This document shows positions 39,944 through 52,600 of a DNA stretch of 64,000 nt, piece by piece. This DNA is from Psoroptes ovis (taxonomy: Eukaryota; Arthropoda; Arachnida; Sarcoptiformes; Psoroptidae), in the NCBI GenBank assembly GCA_002943765.1, contig PQWQ01000003.1:3533501-3597500 (forward strand), in the 5' to 3' direction. Numbering within the stretch: the first letter of the stretch is position 1; each line of letters opens with the position of its first letter. The notes below the pieces were generated by a model. That model worked only from the letters and a program-made list of their open reading frames with translations, ran no database searches and had not been told where the DNA came from. The translations under genes were made by a program, and so were the position numbers.

Positions 39944-42043
39944 TTATAATTTACGATGTGAAGCTGTCGATGCTTGTAACGCTAATGTTTTAGCAAAATC
40001 AATTTGAGCATATGGAACAGTTGTTCCTGTTGCTGGAGCTGTCGTCGATGATAATAATGATGATGTCATTGTTGTTGATGATTGTTGTGGTAAACAATTA
40101 TTATTTGAATTATTATTTGTTGTTGTAGTTGTTATCGTTATATAATTATTGTTATTCGTTGAATTACGACGTATTCTTTCTAGTGTATTCATTTGATTAT
40201 TATTATTATCATTATTTACATTAGTATTAATATTATTGCCAACTATACAAGAAAATTTATCATTTATTCGAGCAATTTTCGGTAAATTATTAGTATCAAT
40301 ATTCAAATAATCATTCATACTTGATGTTGAACATTTTCGACTATTATTATTGTTGTTGTTGATCATATCATCATCATTTATATCGTTGAAATTTTTCGAT
40401 AAAACATCACCACCATTCATTTTGTTGTTCAAATCTAATTGAACATATGATTCTGGTGTTGCAATACGAGAGCCATTTACATTATGATTTGAAGAATTAT
40501 TGAAACGATTTTTCAAGCCTAGAAATCAAACAAGGGAGACAAATTAGATCAAACAAAGAATTTAAAAGAAAATCCAATGATAATTTCATACCAGCTATAG
40601 CTGATTTACGATTTTTTATCACATTTCTATCAAAATTTACAAAACAAAATGTGCCCAAATTATCTGATTCATCAATTTTCGATTGTAGCTTTTTTGCATT
40701 AATTTCATTCATCAAATTATTACCATTATTATCAGATATATGATCATAATTTAAATATAAATGATTTTGATTTGAATTACTACTTCTTCGTGTTCGATTC
40801 GCCATAGAGGCATTATCATCACAATTATTATTGATCATATTTTCAATAGTCGTAGTGTTTACATATGAATGTAATGTTTTTGAATTTTTATTTGCATTAT
40901 TATTTCTCATCATCGATGATGGTAATGTTCGCGAATCATATGAATGATTGTGGCGATTAGATCTATGATCATTTATCTGACTTAGACTTGATCCAATATC
41001 ATTTAATGAATATTTTGAATCATTCAAACATAGTGATGATGTTTCACCATTATTATTTGCATTATTGCTCAATATTATTGAATTATTATGTGATGATGAT
41101 GATGAAATTGGATTTGTGCTATAATAATTTGGCTCCGATTTCATTTGTCCATTTATCACAGATGAATTGAGATATGTATGCACACCTGTACTGCTTGATG
41201 ATCTTGTCGTTGCTGATGGTATTACCATGTGATTATCATTATTCGATGAATTTGTTGCGTTTTCAGCATAAGATCCTGGTCTTGGTAATGTCGTGTCGTT
41301 GGATAAATTTTGATATTCATGTGATGATGATAATCTACCGGCATTATTATTGTTATGTGATGGCATTGAATCATTATTATTGATCAAATGTGAATGAGAA
41401 TGAAAATGTTGTTGTAAATTGGACAAATTATTATGATGATGATGAAGACTACGGTGATTCCTTTGATTCAACATGCTTGACATTATTTCAATTTGATGCA
41501 TTAGTTGCTGTTGTAATTGAATTGCACGTGTACATTCAAATCTATGATGTCCTTGACCAGTCGAACATTTACGGCCACATTCAAAACTAAACAAGTTACT
41601 TGAACATCCATAACCACGTATATATCTATTCATTTATTAAAGTAATGAATAATTTAGTAATTTCAATAGGAAAAATAAACAAAAGAAATTACTTTAAAGG
41701 CCAATCAAGATGTTTATTATCACCATAATGAAATATCAATTCATTATCAGTTATTTCTATTTGACCAGATTGTTTATGACCATTCATAGATACATAGGTT
41801 GCCTACAAAATATACAATATGATTAAAAAACAATGAATACAACTAATAAATAAACAAGATAATTACATCAAAAATGCGTCTTTGATTCGTTGTAGATTCT
41901 TGATCTGTCCTTGGTGATGATGATGATGACAAATCACCATTATCATCACCTTGATTAGCATTATTATTATTGTTATTATTCGTTGAAGATGATTTCTTTT
42001 TTGAACGTTGATGATCATTATGGCTTGAATATGCACAACCCAT
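39944..42043 (-). CDS. FRS2: FRS2-like PTB-domain adaptor (FGF receptor substrate)
   Basis: Minus-strand coding exons are 42043-41867, 41802-41693, 41625-40592 and 40518-39944; phases agree, giving 631 aa. FRS2 proteins are myristoylated docking adaptors that bind activated FGF/Trk receptors through a PTB domain and recruit Grb2 and Shp2. Here the N-terminus MGCAYSS fits N-myristoylation with a palmitoylatable Cys3. The PTB (about 58-145) shows GQIEITDNELIFHYGD, WPLKYIRGYGCSSNLFSFE and CGRKCSTGQGHHRFEC; these closely parallel FRS2 (RRYGYDSNLFSFESGRRC.TGQG) and less well the DOK family. After a long Asn/Ser/His-rich linker come two similar tyrosine motifs, SYVQLDL (Tyr about 406) and PYAQIDF (Tyr about 610, near the C-terminus), plausible SH2 docking sites. 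The main alternative is a DOK4/5-type protein, but those have an extra PH domain, absent here. Confidence 0.87.
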
Positions 42044-43897
42044 GTTTTCAATTTAAATGCTTTTATAAGATAAAAATTGACAATAAAATCAAAGATCGAA
42101 AGCTTGATTGAAAGAAACAAACGAGGAATATTCAGCAATTACATCAATAAAATCCCGAAAAAAAATTCAATCAAAATTTTCAAATGAAAATAATATGAAG
42201 TATTATCAGCTTCAAAATCATGCATTTGATTGATGGAGATAATATTAATATTAATAATTCTTCATAATAAATATAAACTTATTGTTGTTGTCAATCAACA
42301 ATTTCGTATTATTGAATATGACAATAATATGATACGAATCTCAAATTTTATTGAAAATCATTATGATCATTGATAAATATTTTCTGTTTTGTTTGTTTTC
42401 AATGCATATGTGGGTGACAAAAAAAATTATTATTATCAAAGTTATTTAATCAAAAATTGTTTGCTGCTGCTGCTGCTGTTGCTGCCAATGTTGTTGTCGT
42501 AATTGTCGTTATCAATTAATCATTTGCAAATTATCACTATTTTCATTTTTTTCATAAATACCAACATCATCATATCATCCTTCAAAAATTGTGATAATTG
42601 TGAGTTGATAATTTTTTAAATTTAAAAATATTTTTGATGATGATTATATGAAATAGAAGAATATGGACAACCAAATAATTATAATCAATGAATATCACTA
42701 ACAATACAGGCATTGACATTGATTTTGGACATTTATTTCGAAAAAATATTTGATCGTTATCGTTGATTGTCGTTTCAAAGGGTTGTTTTTTTGGGTTGGA
42801 TTTTTGGATGTAAAGATGGCAAACAATGAATGAGGATGATTATGGACTTTTTCAATGTCATTACATGAACAAATCAAAATTGTTGAAATCATTGAGATAT
42901 GAATCAATTGAATAATATTTCATTTAATTTTCGATGTGTCATTACTGGTTAATCGTCGAGGATTGTTTTAATTTTTTAAATTAATTCGGTTTGATTACGA
43001 ATTTCAACATTGTCTTTCAAAATAAGCAACTTCGATGAACAATTAGCTGATATCATTGATTAAATTCATATGTCAAGAAGAATTTAGTCTTCAAAAACAA
43101 TAATCTTTCAAGATTTGTCGTCATTTTTCTTTGAATATTAATATTATTAAATTCTTCAGGACAAAAATAAACAAAAACAATCAACGAAACAAATGAGTCG
43201 TCGTAATCATGATTATATTACAAATATGAAATGATTGAAATATGGTTGATTATAAGTTAAATGACTAACTATTTATCAATGAATAAAGAAGTAAACAATT
43301 TTGCAATGTTGATAAAGGCATATTGCTTAATGTTAGCTTACAATAAAAGGCAACAAAGCAAATGCAAAACATACAGAAAAAAAACCTTGCAGATATTACA
43401 GATTTTTCAATGAAAAGTGAATGTGAATACAGATATGAAATGAAACAAATGCGCAATGGTTTTTTTTTCAATTAAATTTTCAACAATTTTAATGGTTTGC
43501 TGCTGCTGCAGATGCTGCAATATATGAGAGTTTATTGTTGGATTTTTAGCTTAAAAATGATGATAAATAACCCGACCAATTTTTTTCATTTATTTGTTTA
43601 TTTATCTACGGTGGTTTATTGGTTTTTTATTTAAAATTCTTGTTTTATTATTTGGATAAATAAATAAATCAAAATCAAAACATTTTGAAAAAAAAACATT
43701 TGGAATTTGTCCTTGGTCATATGGCTGTAGTGAGCGCCTGCGCCGAAAGATGGCGCTTTTCTGAAATTTTTTTAAAAAATTTTAAATTAATTTTAAAATT
43801 TTTATTTTGAAAAAATTGATCAATTTTAATTACAAAATTAATAATTAATTTTAATTAATATCAACTTGAATTTAGGCGAAATCATAATGTGGAGAGT
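42044..43897. other. Upstream region of FRS2-like gene; GC-rich palindromic spot
   Basis: AT-rich DNA with CTG-type repeats (42464-42485) and a GC-rich inverted repeat at 43731-43757 (see findings). No gene is supported. TTTATT near 43803 could serve as the minus-strand poly(A) signal for the next gene. Confidence 0.5.
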
Positions 43898-44442
43898 TTA
43901 ATTTTTCTTTGTATTTTTCTTCTTTTTTTTGCCTTTTTTATCTTTTTCATGTACATGATGTTCAAATGAACCGGTTAATATCCATTTTCTGTAATTTTTA
44001 AGGAATAAATAAACAAAGTCAGGAAGAAATTAATGAAATTAATTAATCAATTTGAATTATTAATTATTCAATTGATAAAATTCTTACATTCTTTGTTTCC
44101 AATAATTTAGGCCAATGACTGGATAACCACCGCCAGCTTTGCTGAATCGTTAATTATTGAATTCGAATAATAATTATTATTTGAAAATTATTGAATTATT
44201 TTGATTGAAATTGATTTAAAATATAACAAATAAACTTACTAATAAATTTTATGATCATCATTGAATTTTTTAATGATATATGCATCGACGAACGTCGTGG
44301 ACATTGATGATGATTGACGATTTGAATCATCACCATTCATTGGTCTTTGTTGTTGTTGATTCAATGATAACAGGACAAAACAAATGATAAATATTGATAA
44401 ATTGATTGAATATTTATAAATATTGATATTGAAGGAATACAT
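43898..44442 (-). CDS. Small secreted basic protein, family not recognised
   Basis: Minus-strand coding exons are 44442-44240, 44141-44088 and 43988-43898, with GTAAGT-type donors and CAG acceptors; phases agree, giving 115 aa. The N-terminal ~28 residues form a signal peptide or anchor (hydrophobic core INLSIFIICFVLLSL). The mature part begins Gln/Ser-rich, then has a conserved-looking core FVDAYIIKKFNDDHKIYY, AGGGYPVIGLNYWKQRIKWI and GSFEHHV, and ends in a very basic tail (many Lys between about 96 and 114). There are no cysteines in the mature chain, so it is not a disulfide-rich peptide. The short exon 2 (54 bp) carries the AGGGYPVIGLNYWKQR block. I do not recognise the family. A secreted or membrane-tethered peptide with a Lys-rich end is all that can be said. 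Confidence 0.7.
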
Positions 44443-46460
44443 TTATCTTCTTTTGCTTTGATTTCAATTCAAATTCGATTCATTTAAATCAAATTATTTT
44501 ACGCCAAAATTGACAAAATGTTTTTGTTTTGTTTAATCAATCTTCAAGATTTAAAAAGTGATTCACTTTTGGTGGTCGTTTTTTACCAAATAAAACAAAT
44601 CAGATCAAAATAAAATCAGATCGGTGAAAATTCGACCGACCAGTAGACTGAAACAAAAAAAACCCTAAAAGATCTATTAACAAACATATTAAACAAAGTT
44701 ATTAATAAATAAATAAACTATTATCATGTCTGATTGTCCATTAAAAATTGTTGTTGACAATGTTGTCAACAATGACCAACACACACATGTGGAAACAAAG
44801 TACAAATTGTTGGACAATCGTTGGATTGTAAAATTGTCAAACAAATTAAAATAAAATAAACTAAATAAACGAAATGAATGAATGAATAATCATTCGTCTA
44901 TGCATACCCGCGTCAATGAGAACAAAAATTAAAAAGTAATCAAATTCACAAAAATCTTTCAAAATAAAAATTTCAAATTATTTTCGGGCCAAAAGCAGTG
45001 AATTATTCATCTAAAATTTTGCTTCGAGTGCAAATATTCAAAATCAAGTCTCAAGAGATTTCGAGAGAGTTTCGAGATTTTTTTTCTCGGGAACCGAAAA
45101 TTGGGAGAAATCTCTGAAGAAATTAAATCAAAAGTAAATCTAAGATCAGTGCAATGACTAAGACCTAATGAATCCTATCCAGTCTCAATACGGATGAATT
45201 GAAACAACGAATCTATGAATCAACGAATATAAGGCCTTAGACTCCAGAGCACCAGACTCCTGAGCCCTAGAGCCATAGAACTTTTGAAAATTAAATTTCA
45301 AAAGCCCAAATTTTGATTAAAAATTTTCATTTATTTTGTTGCATATTACAAATTCAGAATTGATTAAATTTTAATGAAAAAATTGTTTCAAAAATTGTTT
45401 GTTTCTCATTCGACTCTAAATTTTTGACCTCATTTTTTGCACAAATAAATTTCTGTGTGTGTTTTGCACAATTATCATATTTAAATCATTATGAATTGAT
45501 TAATTTTTGGAAAACCAAAGAAATGAAAATGAAAAAGCAATTCTTGCAGATTGAATAATAATAATAATAAATTCAATAATTCTGAGCAATTTGATTCAAT
45601 AATTATAATCATAGAAATAGAAATAATAATTCATTATGCTGATGTGTTTGTAAGTGTTTTTGTGATTCTGTGTGTATCTGGATTGAATTTTAAATCATTG
45701 TTGATCCATGATTTATTTGATCAATGAATTCTATGTCTGGTGAATGATGTCGACGAATTTCTCGGAATTTCTGGAGAATTACCAGGAATTTTTTGAATTT
45801 CGACGAATTACCGAGAATTTCTTTGAATTTCTCAGGATTTGGGTCGATTTTCTTTGAATTTCTGACAGAATTCCGGTGAATTTTGTCTCTCAATGAGTGA
45901 TCATTAGATAAATAATTGAATAATCTTGAATCATTGATAATTACCAATAATTATGATTCATGAAATAATGGTGTGAATTGGAAAATATTTGAATGAAAGT
46001 ATTTGTGTGTCTGTATTTGTGTTTGTCTTTTTTAATCACTTTTGTTTAATATATTGTGCTTGCTTGTCGTATTTACTTATTCATGTTTGTTTTGTGTACA
46101 CAAAGGATTTAAATATTTGTTTTTTAATTGTATTTATATTCAAATTTGGTCACTTTTCATTCATTTAAAAAGAAATTATGCAAATTTTTTTTCCCAAATA
46201 TTTATATGCATTTGTAGCAAAGAGCACAATTTTAAAATGTGTTGATTTCATATGTTATGAATTATGATTTCGATTATAATGATTTGAATGGAAAACAATT
46301 GTATTTGCATGGCAAAACAAAACAAAAAAAAATTTGACAAAATGACAACTATTTTAGTGACTAGTCTTTTAATGATTATTTACGATTGTAAAATTTGAAA
46401 TTAACTATGTTTGAGTGTGTATTTGAATAGAAGTTTGGGCAAAGTAGAAAAATGAATTCA
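44443..46460. other. Intergenic DNA with degenerate repeats
   Basis: Two unusual blocks: a GC-richer CCAGACTCC-type repeat at about 45225-45295 and a degenerate GAATTTC repeat at about 45745-45885. Otherwise the stretch is AT-rich with no supported gene. Confidence 0.5.
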
Positions 46461-46467
46461 AAACATT

Positions 46468-46473
46468 TTTATT
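46468..46473 (-). terminator. Likely poly(A) signal of Shank (SAM isoform)
   Basis: AATAAA on the minus strand about 170 bases after the Shank stop codon and just beyond the two stem-loops at 46496-46552. It is the first canonical signal seen downstream. Confidence 0.45.
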
Positions 46474-46495
46474 ATAAGAAATGATTTATAAATGA

Positions 46496-46552
46496 AATTT
46501 CAACCCTTTGTCGAAGGGTTGAAATGAAATTTTAACCCCTTGTAATGGGGTT
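46496..46552 (-). other. Pair of stem-loops in the Shank 3'UTR
   Basis: On the minus strand two adjacent inverted repeats are read: TTTAACCCC..GGGGTTAAA and TTTCAACCCTT..AAGGGTTGAAA, each with a stem of 9-11 bp and a loop of about 5-7 bases, separated by ATTTCA. They lie about 95 bases after the stop, before the AATAAA. The stems differ in sequence but keep pairing, as structural RNA would. Function is unknown. Confidence 0.6.
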
Positions 46553-46643
46553 AAATGAAATTGTTCGGTATGATCAGGATCAATTTTAAATGAATTGAAA
46601 TGGATTATGATCAGGTCATGATCAGCAATCATCATCATCATCA

Positions 46644-49600
46644 TCATGATGTTTGATGATTTTGCCAAATTTGTTGTTTTAATTTTTCCAATATATAAAT
46701 ACGATGTTGTTGCTGCCGAACACCAATATTGATCAATGAATTATTATCTAATCGTAACATTTTTGTACCATTAAATGTATCGAATTTTAGCCGATGTTCA
46801 GCCATACCGATACGTTGTAACCATTCTTGTACATCATCAATTGTCCATTCTACAACCGATTTTCTTGTATATGCTGATGATGATGATTGTTGTTGTTGTT
46901 GATGCGGTTGTGCTTGTGTTTGTGTTTGAATTGGTTGATTATATTGTTGATATTGTTGCGATTGGGGTTGTTGACCAGCAACATTTCCAGCGGCTGTTGT
47001 TGCATAGATTATCTTATTGGTCGGTATTACCTGTGGATTCGCAGCACCACCACTTATTGATGTTTGTCGAGTTAATGTTGTATTTCCCGCTGCAGTTGCT
47101 GCAGATGTTTGCATTATTCGATGATTGCCCAATTGTTGTTGTTGCTGCTGTTGACGTTGAATTAATTGTGAATAATTAAGCAAATTTTGTTGCTGTTGTT
47201 GTGCTGTCAAAGGTTGCTGATGTTGTTGTTGTTGTTGAAGAATTTGCTGTTGATGATGCCGGGTCAATGTTGCAAATTGTTGTTGCTGCATTTGTTGCTG
47301 ATTTGTCAGATATTGTGGCTGCTGTTGTTGCAATTGTTGACGTCCCATTGTTGCAAAATATTGTTGCTGTTGTGGATTAGTCAACGATGTATGATGTGGT
47401 TGCTGTGATGGTTGCTGTTGTTGTGCAATATAATATTGAATTTGTTGCGGTTTACTACTGGCCAACGTATTATATTGTCCACCACCAGATCTTAATTGTT
47501 GTTGTTGCTGCTGTTGTTGTTGTTGATACAATTTCGCATTCGCCACAGCTAACGCTCTTTGCTGTAATAATAATTGATTTTGTTGTTGATTTGTTGATGG
47601 TGGCAATTGATGATGATGATGATGGCTAACCAATGGATTCGTTACCCTTTGCTGCTGTGGTTGGGGTTGCGGCTGAGAGTGTTGTTGTTGTTGTTGATGA
47701 ATCAAATAATCATAATTCGATGCGGTTTGCGACTGTTGTTGCTGCTGCTGTTGTTGTTGTTGAGCAGCTAATAATGATTGACGCATTGCCATCAATGTTG
47801 TATGACTATCAGCGTTTGTCGGTGCTGATGATGATAATTGTGGTTGTTGTTGTTGTTGTTGATTATGATGATGATGATGTTGATTGTGATGTGAATGATG
47901 ATGATGTCCACCTCCACCACCAACAATATTTGTTGCTGCTGCTGTCGTTGTTGTTGTAGCTGTCGATGATTGCAGTTGTGATGGATGATTATGATGCAAT
48001 TGATAATGTGCTGCTTGATGGCTATAATGTGGTGGATGTGGCATTGGTTCACCTGTGATTAACTGATAATTGAATAATTTAAATAAAAATTGGAATGAAA
48101 TTATTCGGAAAATACAATAGAAAAGGATCAGATATCATTAAAATTTTTCAAATCATTCAAATTGCGAAATGTTCCATTCAAATTTCATGCAATTAATTAA
48201 TTTTTTTATTAAATTGTTTTTCATTCAAAAATATTTACAAAAATTAAATAAAATTTAAAATAAATAACAAAAACAAAAATGATAAAATCATATGTTTAAT
48301 TGAAATGATGAAATAATTAAACAAAATTAATTGAAATCATAAAACAAAATTAAAACAAACTAAATTAAAATAAAATAAAATAAAATCAAAGAACATATTT
48401 AACGATTGTTTTACGCTGGATACCGGCATTGACATTCGAATTGTCATCAACTCTGTTCAAATCATTCATTGATCTATTTTTCAATATTGTTTTCATGCTA
48501 ACCTGTGAATGTTGTTGTTGATGTGATTGATTTTGATGATGATGATGCTGTTGATGATGGACCTGAGATGATTGTTGTTGTTGCGTTTGTTGTATGGTTA
48601 TCGGTGATGATGATGATTGTGGATGCTGTTGCTGCTGCTGTTGTTGTAATAATTGTCTTTGTAAATATAATTTTTGATTAATTGTTAATGGCTGCTGCTG
48701 CTGTTGTTGAGTTATTATTGAACGTGTTGGCTGTTGTTGTTGTGCTGAGACTGTTATCGTTGATGCGGCTGCAAATTCTGGTGGAGGTGGTACCACGTCT
48801 GTGAGATATGATAATTAGATTAGATTAGTGATCTTTAAATCTAAAATTTTGAATCAATTACCAACTGAACCAGTCGGCGTTGTGGTTCCTGTAGATCCAG
48901 TATGATATTGAACGGTTCGAACGGGTTGTTGGCTAGTTTTCAATGATGTTGAATGTTTCAATATCGATGCTGTTGTTGCCGTTGGTTCGGCTAATGATAA
49001 TGAATGAGTAGTCGGTTTCGTTAGTTTCGTCAATGTACCACTGCTTGCCATTGATGATAATTGAGATCGTAATTGCTGTTGCTGTTGTTGATGTTGAATA
49101 GTTTTAATTGGATCCTCACAAACTGTCACACATCTTCGTGTTAATGTGGCCGATGATGACGGAGCTTGACCAGCAGTACTAGCACCTGGTAAAATGGCTA
49201 TTGGTTTTTGAACGACAACAGTTGAACCAGAAACGATTTGATGTGGCATTTTCATCGATGTAACCGGTATTGGTGATGAATTTAATGATTTTGAACCACT
49301 ATCAACCGATTGCAATTGATGTTCAGCAACTAATTGATTAACAGCAGCTACTTTTTCAGCCATTGCCGTTATGATTGCAGAATTACGACGAAAATCGGTA
49401 GATTGATGTTGATCACATGGTAGAGGCGATTGTTGTTGCTGCTTTTGTAATTGCGATTTTGCAATCAAATCTAATTAATCAAAAATAATTCATTGAAATT
49501 CATGGTTATCTAATATAAATCAACTTATTATACCTTTTTTCATTAATATCGAAGATTGCTGGTGTTGTTGTTGAGAGGCGATTTTCTCCATACATGATTT

Positions 49601-52600
49601 GGACATTAGTGATTGTTGTTGTTGATTATCAATCAATTGCTGTACATCTGTTTTAGCTACTGTAGCTGATACGGTCATCGGTGATGGTGCACCATTAAAT
49701 CGTTTTTCAAATTCAGCAACATTCTTTTTCACATTAATCGGCGCTTTGGTTGATATTTGTTGTTGTTGTTGTTGACTAGCATCACCATTAATTGCTGATA
49801 ATGTACCATCATTTTCATTGGCAAATCGTAATCGAGCCGAAGAGGTTATTTTTGCACTTTGTTCTTTCAATTCTTCGAATATATTTTTCGAAGACATAAT
49901 CATACCATTTTTCAACGTATCTATCGTTTTCTTATTGTTTTCAATATTTTGTTCATTTATGGATTCATTTTCTTGTGGACATGGACTAGTTGATTTTAAT
50001 ACTACAGTTGCTTTAGTTGTTAATTTTATTTTCGGAGTTTCAGATTTATTTTTGGACAATGAATCATTGATTGAATCTTTTTTCTTATGACTACCTTGAT
50101 CATCATCATCGCTTGAATAATCTGGTTCAGGTATTTTAGGTTCAATTTTATCTTGTTTCACTGTTTTGGCTGGTTGAAAACTGGACAATGATCTTGCATT
50201 TTCATTTTCACTTGATGTGGCAGCAGGCGGGCCTTTGACAAGTGTGACATCGACCTATGTGAGAAATAAAAAAGATTAATTACTTAAAATTATGGAGTTA
50301 AATGAAAATAAATTCATTACAATTGAATGGTTCGCTGGTGTTGTTGGTGGCGACATGGTACGAGAGTCCCGTTTTTGTAGTTTGGACTTATTTTCAGTCT
50401 GAAAATAGAGATTGAGATTAAAATCTATGGGAAATCATTAATCTAAAATAATTACTTTTGTTTTATCTATATCTTCCTGTATGTTGCTACCATGTTCAGT
50501 TGGTTCATATGATGATACTCTTCTCGATATTGAACGAGATTTATCTTCAATCGAATTCGATGGTGATGATTGCGGCTTCGATGATTTTATCGCTATAATT
50601 TCATTAATTTTTGTATGATTAAATTGTTTATCACCATCATCCACGGATGTTTTGACTTCATTCAACAATCTTAATGCTTGATTATGTGCTGTTCGAACTT
50701 CGGATGCAACAACTAATGAACGTGCACGAGCTCTTGATGAATTGGATAATGTTGTTGATGGATCACGTTTTGGTGGTGCTGGTGGAGGAGCTTTCGTTCC
50801 ACGATTACTGTTAAAAGATGCATATACCGATTGGGACATTTGCATTTTTGATTGACTAGAAGGTAATGTATCCAATTGAGATGATGGAGGTGGTGGTGGT
50901 AACATTAATCCGTTTGTATGTTTAGAATCAATTACAGGCGATTGTTGTTTATTCGATTGATTTGTTTGGCCTTTTTTCTTCAATATAGATACAAGTTGTT
51001 TTGGCACTGGAGTTGCAATCGTCATCGTCACTTTGTCTCCCGATTGTCTGATCAATTGGACTACATTTTCATGTGACATATGTCGTACATCGACATCATT
51101 AACAGCAAGTAGAAAATCACCACGTTTCAAGCCAGCTGCATCAGCAACGCCACCGATCTCAATTTCATCAAAATATTGTAAACCGATTAATGGTACTGAT
51201 CCTTGCTGTTGTTGTTGCTGCTGCATCAATTGTTTAGTCAATACAGGTGACGAATCCTTGGCACCACGCAGCACAAATCCGAAGCCTTTACTGCCTCGAT
51301 GCAAAATGACTGTACGATCCTGATATTGACGTGTTGTACTCTAATTGAACGAAAATTTTAACAATTAATTAATCGATTATCATACAATAGATTTTTTTTT
51401 AATAATCAAAGAGGCAATTAACCTTGTCTAAATAGCTTTTTCGTGCACCTCTACGTCCACGTGTTGGTAATGTGGCTGCTTGCATATTTTTCATTTTCAA
51501 ATCTCTTCTCCCTTCAACACGATCACATGAATCATAATCTTTGATTGGTTTAATTTTTTCCACACAACAAGCAGGAAAATATCCTTCTTTATTGTCTAAA
51601 CATCTACGACCTAATAATAATTTCTGTGATGCAATTGTTGGCGGTGAATGATCACTATGTAATAATAGCACATGATCGTTTCGGCGAAGCTGTAAATGAC
51701 TTGGATCACCTGAATTATAATCCGAAATTGCTCTGACCATCATATCTGGTGCAAATGCTGTACTATCTTCACTCTCACTACTTGGCATGACAATATGTCC
51801 ATTGTGTCCATTTTCGCCACCACCATCATCGTCATCATCATCATCCTCATTATCATCTTCATCATCTTTATCATTTTCCTTATTATTAGTGTTATCTGGT
51901 TGAGCATTATTGTTCATCACAGAACGTTTTTGTTTAACCTGTTCATCTTCATCATCACAACAAATACCGGACGATGTTGTTGTTGTGTTATTCGTCAATT
52001 GAGATAATGATGGCGATATTGCTCTTCCACCGCTGGCACCATTTATATCCAATAATTTTGATTTATTAGTCGGTGTTACATTCTCTTGCTGCTGTTGTGT
52101 TGCTGGACGACGAGCTGGATTATATCGAGGTTTATCTCGATACGGTATAACATTTTCCGGTTTATGATTTTTAATATGGTCAGCCAATGACATATTACCG
52201 GCAATAACAGCCACTTGATAAGCATTTTGATGAGAATTATTAACAATGCTTGTATCACAACCTCGTAATAGCAATATACGAGCACATTCAATTTGATCAT
52301 TGATGGCTGCAACATGTAACGATGTATTTCCACTGCCAACAATTCGACAATTCATATCGCATCCATAAAATAATAGCTGTTCAAGATGTTGTACAAGGCC
52401 TAATTTACTTGCCTGATTAAAGAAAAAAATTTATAAAAATTAATTAAATTAATTAATTGGAATACAAATATTTACATGATGAATTTCTTGCCAACCATGT
52501 TGATCGGTAATACCAAGACTAGCATGTTCATATAATAATAATTGTGTCAATTTTGGATTAGATTTGTGTATAACACTATAATATAATGGTGTCAAGCCAT

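Noticed and set aside
46775..47959. Several forward frames rich in Leu/Val/Asp
   Set aside because: These are antisense shadows of the Shank polyglutamine exon (CAA/CAG read backwards).
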